Assembly: GCA_000499405.2 (NCBI GenBank)
Contig: HG738137.1
Span: forward strand, 17,134,581-17,198,580
Source: Onchocerca volvulus
Lineage: Eukaryota; Nematoda; Chromadorea; Rhabditida; Onchocercidae
DNA length: 64,000 nucleotides
Reading direction: 5' to 3'
This document shows, piece by piece, positions 50,226 to 62,080 of this stretch. Position 1 is the stretch's first letter. Each line of letters starts with the position of its first letter. The position numbers and the translations under genes are program-made. The notes below the pieces were generated by a model, which made no database searches, was not told the origin of the DNA, and was given only the letters and a program-made list of their open reading frames with translations.

Positions 50226-51747
50226 TGATGATAGATTCACTGTAATCCACATCATTGATAAAATTTGGAAAAGTTTAAAAGATTCGAAAAGTTCAATTTC
50301 TGAGAGTCGAAATTCCAATCTGACATAGTTTTGACCATTATTGATAATTAGAGATTTTATCCGAATCTCCGATAATTCGAGCATAACCAGATTTGGATAA
50401 AATCCCTGATTATGTTCGAATTATCATCTTTCGTAATGAAATCTATCTTTGTAATGAAATCTATCATAAAGTATGCTGTATATATAAATGGAAAATAAGA
50501 ACTTTGATTTTAAAGTAATTGATCTTTTCTTACATAAAATTAATTTTTAAAATGGAAATATTCTGGAAGAATTTTGACAAAATATTTTTATCAATGATAG
50601 TAATTCAGCAAAATCAACAATAATCATTCACTTATTGTTCCACTACTTTATTCATGTCTAGTAATTTTATCCATTTATTCACTTATAAATTGCATAAATA
50701 TATAGGTAAAAGTTTGAAATGAAACAATCTTATGTATTGCTTATCGATTATTCTATCATACGTAAGGTTGTCTGTCACCTTGAATTTCTATGTAACATAT
50801 CCCATAATGTGCATCCCCATTATTTCTGTGTCACATATATATATATATATATATTTTATGATTATCTTGTTCTTCCATTTTTCTCTTTACCTTCATTCTC
50901 CTATATTAATTCGATACTTTTTCAAGGATAAATATAACTATGGTTTTCATCCCAAATATTTGCGAAATTTTGTTCTAAATGCATCACCATATCTTATGAA
51001 TTCAATGATATCCCTAAAAAAGTAGTATGTTTGTCGAAAAAAACAAGTTTATGATTCAGTGAACAAAAAAGAATCGACTTCATGACCGTTCCAAGATCAG
51101 ATTTATGAACTGCAAGAGAATAAAGGTGAGAAGTTTTTTGGACGTTCAGCATTAAATCATATTGTTCTTGGTATTATTTAATAAATATAACACATGACTG
51201 TATGTCATACTTCATCAGATATTCAAATTGCAAACTGGCTTCAATTAACTGATTTTTAATGACTAAAGTCTCTGAAATATAAAAAGAAAACATGGCTTTA
51301 AAAAACAACATAAGAAAAAATCTGAAAAAAATTTTATTCCAATCCTAACTAATGCTATTTCTGCATTATGATAAGTGACACGGTAAAATTTTATGAGCCA
51401 AATAAATTTTGAACTTTATACGACTTTCTATCAATGAAAAACAAAATATTTTTGCAAACACAAAAAAAAAAGAAATTAACATTAATAACATAAAAACAAG
51501 ATAAAATGTTATATTCAAAGATAAAACAATTAACGACAGTGTATTACTTTTAGTTAAACAATTAATCTTTTTATGACAAAAAAAAATCCTTGGAGATTAT
51601 CTTGAGTTCTTACAATATTGAAGACAGGAATGATAAACTTCATCCTCAAAATGGCTATAAATTTGACGACCGATAAATTTTAATCGAATTTGGAATCTTT
51701 TGAAATTTATGATCATTCAAAACAACATTAAAGTGGAATATCGTTTA
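50226..51747. other. Gene-free stretch between MOLO-like and AATF 3' ends
   Basis: The two neighbouring genes converge here. A short TA run lies near 50836-50856. The hydrophobic frames at 50719-51025 arise from AT-rich DNA and have no splice context. No other element seen. Confidence 0.6.
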
Positions 51748-54700
51748 TCATGAGGAAAATAAAGACTTAAACAATTGATTTCTTTTTTCATGACTCCATG
51801 TTGCCTTTTCAACCATCGATGGAAAGAAGTTCACTAATTTTGGAATCACTATATATCGTATTTTACGGCCCTTTGATGCTTTTGTATCGACCTTTCTTCT
51901 TTTCGACCGTTTCTGTCGCAATTTCTGTATTTCTAACCACTGCCTTAAATGGTATTATAAATTAGCTATAGTTAACGTCAACTATAATTAATGAGAAATC
52001 ATAAAAATACATGTTGTTAAAATTATATGCTTCTATATGCAACAGCATTGGAATTTTTTTGGTACGCTGGAATTTTTTTTTTCTGATTCACTGAAAGTGG
52101 TAGAGACAGAAGATAAAGGAATAAAAAGATAAAGAAAACTTAAAAAGAATACATGGAACAGAATAATAAAGGACGATATAGAAACAAATAAAGTAACAGG
52201 AAGCATTAATTTCTCAGCTAAAAAATAAAAATTATTATATCTAAATAAGCAATGTTTTTCAAATCTTTCCATGATTTTACTTTAAAATTTATAGTATTTT
52301 ATAAAATTTCATCAAGAACTTTTCACCTGCTCATTTCGACAGGATCAATCACATTAGCTGATTTTCTTTCAATAAGTTCTTTCAACAGCTGTTGATAAAA
52401 ATCATCATCGTCAAATATTTCTGTGTCGTAATTATTCTGAAACCAATCAGTAAGTCATTAATTACCAGAAAAGTTTTGAGAAAAAGTTATTCATGTGCTA
52501 CTTATTTATCATGAAGAAATCAAAATTTGGCCCAATCACATTTTCATTGCCTCCAATTCTATCGACATCATGTCGCTTCATTTGAGTTCGACGTATCAAT
52601 CGGTGTTTTTCATTCATTATCTGCAAAAAAAAGCAAATACATATTTACATTCCAAAATCAGCTTTAGTTGGAAACAATGCTGATTGGAACAACAAATCAA
52701 TTTCAAAAAATCACGCATATTGCTTAGAACATATCAGCTGCTAAAACGTATTAGCCGAATAAAAACACCTTTGAATATGTCATCATTGTCAAAAATGTAC
52801 CTCACTTTTCAGAAAAAAAAAAAAAAAACATTCTACCTGTTCAATCTGTTTTAGCACAACAGATTCAAAACCACTGAAATCATTTTTCTTGTTTTTCACC
52901 ATACCAATATTACTCAATGTTGTTCTTTCGTCCCATTTCGACAATGTAGACGCTCTGAATAGTGAATATTGAAGATGATTAAAAATTAATGATAATGTTT
53001 CCTAACAATTACGAGCAGTTGAAATAAGTCAGTCTCACCGAAATACTGCAAATCTCTCATGGCGTTTTTCGTAGTCTTTCATTAAAGGCATTAGCTTCTT
53101 TCTCTTGCCTAAAATTTGCTGATTTCGATTCACAATTTCGTCGTTGTCCGTGATGCTATAAAAAATATTTGTTCAGCTATTTTCACAATGTTATATCATG
53201 CGCAGTTCAATATGATGTATCATTTTTTCAATAATTAAAAATACGAAAATCTATCAATAGAAAAAGCAGATGACAATTTCACAACAGTTAATGAAACTTG
53301 CTTTTCATGTGACAAGTAGACATCAGATTCTTCTCCATTTTCTTCATCATCACATTTTATTGCACTCTCATCATCCTCATCACCATCGACCGAACTTTCA
53401 ATTTCTTCATCATCCGAATCTTTTAGTTCTGAAAAATAGATTACTTAAGCTCATCAAGTAGAGAGCAATTTCTTTATTATCATTAAAAAATATATAAAAA
53501 ATATATGAAAAGATTATTTCGAAAAACATACTTTCTTCATTATTATCGTCAGATAGTAAACTTCTTGTCTGCTTCGATGATTTTAACATCTTATCTTCTA
53601 TTTTTGTAAGTATCTCATTCAGTTGTTCCAAGTTTTTTCGCACTGCAAATCTTTTCAAGAATTTTTTTTGAATTTCTTAAAAGAAAGAATGAAGCTATAA
53701 AGAATAGCAAAGAATAAGCGGAAAAAAAAAACTGTTTTCATCAGAAAGTCTTCAGGAATGATATCTAAATAATGCAGACTTAATATGTTAGTGTCAACGA
53801 GTAATTCTCAAAAAATAAAAATAAAATAAACGAAAGAAAAAAAAACTCCATTTCAGAAGACTTTTAATGTTGAAACAAATTTCCCGAAAAAGAATACCAA
53901 TTCTGCAATTTTTTTTGGTGTCACCATCTGCTGACTGATACAACTTCTTGGCAAGTTGCTCTCTTGGAAGCTGATTGAATGCTCTCAGTGCTGCATGTGA
54001 AAGGATATGCAATTGCATCAGTCGGTCCCACATCATCAATTGCTTTCGAACACTTTCAGCTGTAATTAAGTAAGCAATTTCTAGAAATGAGTACGAAATG
54101 ATGCAAATAGTTTTTGTATTTCTATAATTCTATAGATTTTTATCTGGAAGTTGGAACTGCAGTTATTTTTCAATGCTCATATTAACTATGCCATAATTTT
54201 AAGAAATTTCAAATTAGTTTAAAAATTAAAGAAAAGTCAGCTTCAAGTCAACTTTATCAGCTTTATAGAATTAGCTCCGACGGAAAATTTGAATGGTTTT
54301 ATAGATATATTTACTACATTCTGTCTAGGAACATTGGAGGCAGGAGTATAAATTATAAATCTGAAATTCTATTAATTATAACCTGCCTATATCATTAAAT
54401 ACTATTAATCGAGTATATTAACTTATCATGGTCTTCTGCATATATCATATTTGATCCCTTCCTATCCAAATAAAGCACTAAACAAAAAAAATACCTTTCA
54501 CACGCTGCGCATCATTCGAGATTGTAACCACACCCTCAGCAACATCATTCTCTTTTTTCGATTGAGATTGATCAGAATCTTCTCCTTCAGCAAAATTATG
54601 ATTGAATCTTTATATTACTATCCTTTTTTATTGAACACTAATAATTATTTTAATATATAATTTTTCGACATCAACACTTCCTCAAAAATAAGAAAAATTT

Positions 54701-56320
54701 TTTTCTGAACAATGGATATTATGGCTCAAATAACTAGCATATTATCTTGCAAAGAATCATTCTCATTTCTTAAGTTGTTTCATAAATAATTAAAATCCTA
54801 CACTTATGGATTCATACCTTCACTTTCAACATTTTCGTCAGTAGAAAATGCTTCATGATCCGAACTATTGGCGAAACTATCATTTTCACTGTAGTCTTCC
54901 TCGTTCACCGAAGCTTCTATATGAAAATCATTTATAAAACATAAAAACTTCATGATAGGATAATTAAGTTAATAATATTGCAATTTATCTTATATAAATT
55001 TTCTTGTTTATTCAGAAAATCTAAGTATTCAAATGATGAGAAACCGGTAGATTCACTAAGGAAACAATCGATCTGATAGTAAATGATATAAGCAAAGAAT
55101 TTCAAAACTATTCACTCATAATATATTAAAACATTCATTTTTCGTCATGAAATCTGTTACAAATATCTAGTGGTAAGTAAATGAAATAAATGATTTATGA
55201 CCAAATTAAAAAGAAATATTTGTTTGCCATTAATGGAAAGAATATCGGAATAGAAGAGATAACTAACCAGAATCTTCATTAGTCTCATTGCTTGTATCAA
55301 TTCTTACATGTGCTAGATCGGATATATCATCACCAGTAAAAATGTTTTTTGATGACACTTTCTGACCTTTGTAACGTTCATCTCCTAATTCCTGAACTGC
55401 AGTTAATCGTCGCTTCAAAAATTCGACCTAAAGATTGATCATCAATTAATTAATGCATGTACAAAAATGTTGAAATAATAGTATGACTTTTATTTTTTCC
55501 ATGTAATAAAACTTGGTAAATAAGTGAATAAACTTGGTTTAATTTTGAATAGGTCCCATAACTACAATTTCTAGTAAAAAGGTAAATACTATTGATAGAG
55601 CTTAGTCCCCCCTTAGCTTTGTGAATAATAATTATCTTACGATCATAATAATGATATTTAACACTAATATATCATTGTTCCAATCTTTAACGGTATTATT
55701 AAAAGTATCAAACTTGATACAATTTAAATGTTAAAGCTAATATATCATTCTCAACAAAAATATCTTTTCCATATTGACAAATATGTTTATTAACAAACAG
55801 CTTAAACAATGTTTAGTAAGCAACAGATTAATATTTAGTAAGCAATTGAAATAGTGGAATGACTTCACATTCCAATATGCTACGACAATTTTTTTTTCGA
55901 CTTTTTATCAATACAAAAAACTCTACAAAGTCAGTTAAAATATTATTCCGTTCACAAAATAAATTGTATAAACTTTGTTTTTTTCGATAAATAAAGGAGA
56001 AAATTTCTTTCGGGAATAAATGATCAAAAATTACCGGATCTGCTTTATCATCTTCTGTTGTTTTCTTCTTTGCCCAGACAGCCTTTGAATCTGAAAAATA
56101 ATACACTCAGAACATTCTTAACAAACAATTTGAAGCCACTGATATATCCATCTCAACAACATTTTATTTTTAGAACATTCAATCCTAAGAAACCTTGCTA
56201 ACATACAAAAAAAAAAAAAAAAAAAAAAATACCTTCAGCTAGATCGGCTAATTCAATGTCGGGAAGTTCGGGAGCTTGTTCTTCTAACGATTCGATAAAC
56301 TGCTTCACTAATGATGCCAT
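51748..56320 (-). CDS. AATF: AATF/Che-1/Traube (Bfr2) nucleolar protein
   Basis: A nuclear/nucleolar factor for small-subunit rRNA maturation and RNA polymerase II-linked apoptosis control. Thirteen minus-strand exons: 56233-56320, 56035-56090, 55268-55427, 54818-54916, 54495-54584, 53898-54059, 53532-53642, 53302-53428, 53039-53155, 52837-52954, 52540-52620, 52327-52436, 51748-51943. They join to 504 aa. N-terminal and central acidic Ser/Asp/Glu-rich stretches flank the AATF-Che1 domain ([20 protein letters not shown]). The TRAUB domain follows: [28 protein letters not shown], then [20 protein letters not shown] and [20 protein letters not shown], ending [19 protein letters not shown]. An ATTCAG acceptor 6 bases before the ATG suggests SL splicing. 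Exon 8 most simply uses a GC donor (GCAAGT). The C-terminus is shorter than in human. Confidence 0.95.
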
Positions 56321-58038
56321 AGTTATCTGAATATTAAATACTATAGCACACTGCAAGTTTTTATATAACATCACGATTAAATTACATTGAGAAAATCCGA
56401 AAATGACATTTTTATATTTCATTGCATAACTGACTTCGTCTTTATAAACTTCCACATGGTGGAAAAATTGAAATTTAGGATTTAAGAAAACTACTGGATA
56501 ATAAAATGAGTTTGTAAATTTTATTTCGCTCTGAATATTACTATAAAACAAAGCATGATAATTTCAATATCAAACAACAACATTTTATTGCAGAAGATAG
56601 AGAAAAAAAAATTCGGAATAATTATATGTTGCAACTATAATAATAAATGAGATAGTAGCAATAGAATACCATGTATCGAATTGGCACAGACGATAAAACA
56701 TCAATTAATAATACTGGAGATTTTACAAACTTTTATTTCTCATTACTTTTAAAAATGGACAATTCAAATTAGCATACCAGCTGTTACTAATTTTTCCATC
56801 ACTTAATATTCCTCGCAAAGCTTCATGATAAATTACTGATAAACAATCTACAATAAAAAATTTCAATTAAAAAAGAAAAAAAAATGAAAAGACTAAAAAA
56901 ATTTTAAATCGGTGTCATCAAATAACAGAACAGGTGCATTGGTTGGGATCAAACTCGTTACTGATGTGGCGTATAGCAGATGGAGAAGTAATTGCTTTTT
57001 CCTAAGTTTAGGAGGAGAGACTACGCTTAAACGCTTAATACGTAAAGAAGAGAGTCATACGTAAATGCTTAGCACGTAAAAAAAGCTATCGAACGCTTAA
57101 GATACGTGTACCATAAGTGTAATTCTATTTGAAGTGAAAATCTACTTTCACGTTTAGTACGCAATTACATCTTTTCCTATGTTAGAAAATGTTGCGTTGT
57201 GGCACGAACGAGATATAACGAAATATTCCTTCTCCTATTCTTAATGTCTAAATCTTTAAATTCTAGAGAATTCATAAATTTTGCAGAAGTTATAACACTT
57301 TTTTCTGAATACTTAACACAATAAAATCCGTTATATCTCTCTCTACAAAAACTCCTTCTTTTTTATATTTTTCAATACTGCTACATAGAAATTGTTCTAG
57401 ACGTGATAGATAATCACTGTGCTTCTCCTTGAGAGTCTGATTCTAATAGCTTTACTGCTATAGTACAAATCGGAGATTGCTTTACTAACATGTGTATCTA
57501 TTGAAATTAAATCAATTATGTCAAAGAAAAGAAAGTCTAACTTTTTCTTCTCATTTTCTTCAAGACATAAATCTTTTTGATTAAATTTGCATTTTTTATA
57601 AATGCCTTACTAATGACATTTTTTTTGCTACTTGTCTTTTTTTCTCATCGATATTATGCTTTGCATTAATCCATATGGCATACCAAACATTATTTTATCC
57701 TTATGTTATGTGCGAGATTTATAATTTCTAGCAGCTCAAGCAGCATTTTTCCTACAACTCATCCACTTGAAAGTACTTCATACTTCTTTTCTATATCTTC
57801 TAATCGCCCCAAAATCTTTTTCCGTTTTCCTCTCTCAATTTGTTTTATATTGACATGCTTAGTTGAAAATCTGTTTGTTTTTTCTGGGGTTTCTATGTTC
57901 CTGTTTGGTATATTACGTTTTAATATAGGTATTACAACATCTATATTACATTTAAGCATCTAGGCATGGCTTTTCTTCTTTCAAATGTAAACAAAATTAT
58001 GAATTGCTTTAAATTTTGAAACTTTTTTGAGGTCGAAA
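56321..58038. other. Divergent upstream region between AATF and Rubicon
   Basis: Should hold the promoters of the two divergently transcribed genes. A GC-richer patch at 56945-57170 repeats CGCTTA and ACGTAAA motifs (ACGCTTAAACGCTTAATACG, CATACGTAAATGCTTAGCAC). A small candidate ORF at 57759-57959 is listed separately. Confidence 0.5.
57759..57959 (-). CDS. Possible small basic protein, unidentified
   Basis: A 66-codon minus-strand frame starts with ATG directly after CCTAG and ends at 57759. It contains NRNIETPEKTNRFSTKHVNI and KQIERGKRKKILGRLEDIEK, a charged helix-like composition unusual for random AT-rich DNA. No intron is needed. I recognise no family. It lies about 1.4 kb upstream of AATF on the same strand. 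Confidence 0.3.
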   Translation of the reverse strand: MLKCNIDVVIPILKRNIPNRNIETPEKTNRFSTKHVNIKQIERGKRKKILGRLEDIEKKYEVLSSG

Positions 58039-61000
58039 ATGGGCATCATTCAGCGACATAATACGATGGATATGACTCATTATAAATATGCGGGATGTAT
58101 GACAACGGATATGACTGCAAAAGGAATCTCAAACTTGAAAAAGGAAGGTAATGGTAGTACTAGTCATCGACGACACCATTCTGAACCTATTTATTTTCCC
58201 AGCATTCTTTCACAGCTTTTTTCGGTTTGTCTATTTTCTTGTGCATTTTCGTTTGTTCCCTTATTTTTATCATTTTATAAGTATTAGTCGCTTATTTTAA
58301 TTCTGTAAGAATTAGTATTTTTAACATTTTTAAAGTAATGATTTTTCCATATTATAGAATTGTGTGTTTAAGTTATTAGAGAAGTTATTTTCTTCGATGA
58401 ATCGAATCCTTAATTGGTTTTGTATCATTATTTGAATGATTGCATCCCTAAATGATTTGTATCCTTAAAGCTTTAGTATTTTTTAAACGATGCTTTTTCC
58501 AAGGTAAATTTGTGTTAGTATTGCAGAATTCAGAGGAAGCATTGAAATTGCATCATGACGGTTCAGTGGATGGTGATCGAATCGGAGGAAGCTGGGATGA
58601 TGCAAAACGTTTTCTTATTGAATCACGAAAACAAGATCTAGAAATTTCAAGCGATATGGAACGCGTGAATTTTTACACAGTATTGTGCCGCTTTATATAA
58701 AGCCTTGATCATGCTATGGAGACATCTTTCAGAACAAAAAGAGAGAGTACCTCAGTTATCTAATATATTCGAATTGAAGGATTTTCCAGAATTAAAATAT
58801 TTCGGTTCCATATTTTACAGGATTTTTTATATATGGATGACGTATATTGAATCTTTCCTAATAATTTTCGATTCTTGTTTATCATAAGTCACATATGAAA
58901 AGTAGATTTCTTTATGTAAATAATAGCATAATGCAAATAATAGCATAATTGATTTCGAGGAAGAAAAGGGATTTTTCATTTCATAATTTTTTTTAAATTT
59001 TGGTAAATGCTTTGCTAGAGTTAGCAAATTTTTGTAGGAAAATATGCACTTATATCTGAGTGAAATGCTTATTGCTGCAATGGAACAGATGCAGTGGCGG
59101 GCAATGGTTGAATCCCAGCAAAATCTCATTGTGCAGGCAAAAAATGTTAGTGTTTGAGAATGTCAGTATCTTGATTAGTCTCTTCAGATATGTTTACGCC
59201 AGGTATGATATGTACAGTCCTGGGTGCTCTTCGTTTGATGTACTGCAATTGGAGGCATAATTTTTGGAAAACATAATATGATAAGATTGTGAATTGTTAC
59301 ATGATAGTTTATTGGATCGTAGTAATCTTTATAGTAAGACTTATCAGTCAAATTCATTGTCAGATGTCCTTGAATGTAAAAATGGAGATAGGTTAGAAAA
59401 TAGTGATAGAAATAGTGATAGTGAAAAATGGTGGTAATTGTGATAAAAATTGTGATTTTTAGACGAATTCCTGTCCAACATTAGCATCTTCCTCCGAATA
59501 TGACGATTCTTTTGAACCAGTTGCAGAAAAACATAATGTTGATCCATCTGTATTCTGTGCTTCTGCTGATGATTTACAATTTAGTGAGGATAAGAAAATG
59601 TAAGTAAAAAACATAGTACTCGTCCGATAAATTTCTTTTTGTTGAAATGCAAAAATCAAATGTTCTTCCAGATGGATACCGTAGTTTGATGGAAATCTGT
59701 TAGCTTTTCACAGTAGAAAAGTTGAATTTTGCTATCGTGCACCGAGCAATTATTACATGAAATGTCATAGGTCCAATGAAGGTAGTGAAGTTGTCAATGA
59801 CGATATTTGTGAAAATTCGGCTGAAGCAGTTGCATCTTCACTATTTAAGCAGTTTTCGATGGCTTATAAACCGCGCTCAGCTGCCGACATACAATGGCTT
59901 GTTTCTTATGCCCAAGCACCTCAAAGGGTATTTCTTTTCAAACTTTCTTTTTTCTTCTATATTATTTTCCTATGCATCGCATAATTGTAAACTAGCTTCG
60001 CTTTTTTGCAGCTTCTTCCAATGCCAAATGATATAGCGATATTTTTCGATGAAATAGGTAATGATGGTCGACCGATTTTTTTTCGTGGTTCGGAGAATTG
60101 GGCACCTCCGAGAAAACAATGGATTTTTCGGCTTCATCCAGAGCTTCAAAGGTTTATGTTAATAATTGATTGATTATGGTCTTTTTTTTTTTTTTAATCA
60201 GGAATCGCATCAGATGAGATATTCGTTCCTAAAATTGAACATATTTTAACAGATGTAAGACCAGGATTTAATGAATTTATTCATATTTATTCATCCATAT
60301 GAATAAATTCATCGAAACTACTGATAATATGTGTTGGTTAATTTTTTTTTCAGTAACTTTTTTGGTGAAGTTTGGAGTGGATGATTACTTCTATTGAACA
60401 GCAGTTATTTGTAGATTCTTTGGATTCGGAAAAAATATTCACTTCTTCAAAGCTGAATTTTCTGTTCATTGTTTTGATTTGTATATGTATAAATTCGCTT
60501 TCGCAGTTTTCAGTGTGCGAAAGCTTCTTGAACACCAACAATATCGCTGTGGTGGATGTGGTATTAAAGTTGCTAAAGTGTACTGTCGTCGAATGCGTTA
60601 TTGCGATTATTATGGTAAAGTATTTTGTCAGCGATGTCATCAAGGTGCAAAAAGTCGTATCCCAGCACGCATTGTATATCAATGGAATTTTAAGTATGTT
60701 TGTTTGCTTATCATTCGAGAATCATCAGGAGAATCAATAGACTTAAATGTCAAATGTATAGACTGTCACCTGAATAATTCTTAGCATAAGAAAGAATAGT
60801 TTGTTCTTAAAAAAAATTACATTTTTCATTTTTGTAAAATTACATTTTTCAGAGAATATCCTGTTTCCGATATTGCATATCGTTTCTTATTAGATAACCG
60901 TCGACAACCAGTGATCAATGCATCAGCGATTGATTCTCGTTTTTACAATAGAATTCGACGGTTAAAAAAAATTAAGAAATTGCGAATAAAACTTGTGCAT

Positions 61001-62080
61001 GTTTGGTCTTATATACGACTTTGCAAAACTGCTAAAGAAACAATTACAAAATATGGGAAGTACGTATTAATATACAAATCAGTTTTAACATTAAATATAT
61101 CAGCTTTTAAACTGCTCTGAAGTAACAAGAATTTTTTTTTTTATATCACTACTCCATAAGAACCACTTAGATACGATTCTGATAATTCAAACCTGTCAAG
61201 TTATTCTAATATAGTAATCAAGTAGGATTCAATGAAATCTGAAGAACATATTCTAAATGGAAAATTGCTGTCGCAATTACCAAAAATGAGTTTTTTCAGT
61301 TTACACTCTATATTTTTGACAATGCCGAACTATATGCTGTCAGATGCAGATGTCTATTCGATAGAAGATTTAGAAAACGTACGAAAAGGAGAACTTTTTC
61401 GAATTATCGCTCCTCTTGTAGAATATGGGCAATATCACATTGAAGGATGCGAGGTTAACCTTATACCTATATATTCATTATTCTTTTTAGTGCCATTTAA
61501 TTTATACTGAAAATTATTTTTCCAGTAATTTTAGCATTGCCGTGCTCAAGCATTCGTTTGTGAACTTTGTGATCGAAAGGATGACTTGCTATTTCCATTT
61601 CAAATTGAATACGTGAATCGATGTGAAGAATGCGGTTCATTAAGTCACCAGAAATGTGCTACCAAACGACAAAAAGAAGGAAAATCATGTCCAAAATGTT
61701 TACGAATTCAACAAAATCTGTAAGTTTGTTTTCTTGATGCAAACTAATATTAAAAAATATGATAACTGGTTCAACCAGTTCTTTTTAATTCATAATTTAT
61801 CACAAGCTTACCGTTTTGGTATGCTTCTTAAAATTTCCATTGTGGCTATTTTTTTATTTATATAACTTATTGCGCGATGAATGTATTGCTTAAAAATTTA
61901 TTCGTTTTGCAATTTTTTTCGGAAATTTTCAAAATTTCTGCAGGTTTTTTTTTTATATTAAGCATAATATTTTACACGCAGTAACTTTCTTTGTGCTAAA
62001 TTTTAAGTGAAAGGCATCGGTGTCATTCGGAATTGTCTTTGGCAACAATTGAACAGCAAAATTCAACGCTGGATGATTAG
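58039..62080 (+). CDS. RUBCN: Rubicon, autophagy/endosome-maturation regulator
   Basis: Rubicon binds the Beclin1-PI3K complex and Rab7 on late endosomes and restrains autophagosome maturation. Exons: 58039-58224, 58527-58679, 58821-58841, 59038-59145, 59463-59599, 59714-59927, 60012-60151, 60514-60693, 60853-61059, 61300-61453, 61535-61719, 62008-62080; 585 aa. Residues ~115-160 hold YLSEMLIAAMEQM. Near 225-320 come SAEAVASSLFKQFSMAY, QWLVSYAQAPQRLLPMP and ENWAPPRKQWIF. The Cys-rich Rubicon homology domain fills the rest: YRCGGCGIKVAKVYCRRMRY; KVFCQRCHQGAKSRIPAR; DVYSIEDLENVRKGEL; FVCELCDRKDDLLFPFQ; RCEECGSLSHQKC; SCPKCLRIQ. I see no N-terminal RUN domain, unlike vertebrate Rubicon. Exon 1 has an alternative donor at 58148 pairing in frame with an acceptor at 58533. 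TTTTTTGAG at 58031 may be a leader or upstream-exon acceptor. Confidence 0.92.

Noticed and set aside
60350..60682. 110-codon minus frame
   Set aside because: Antisense shadow of the Rubicon zinc-binding exon.
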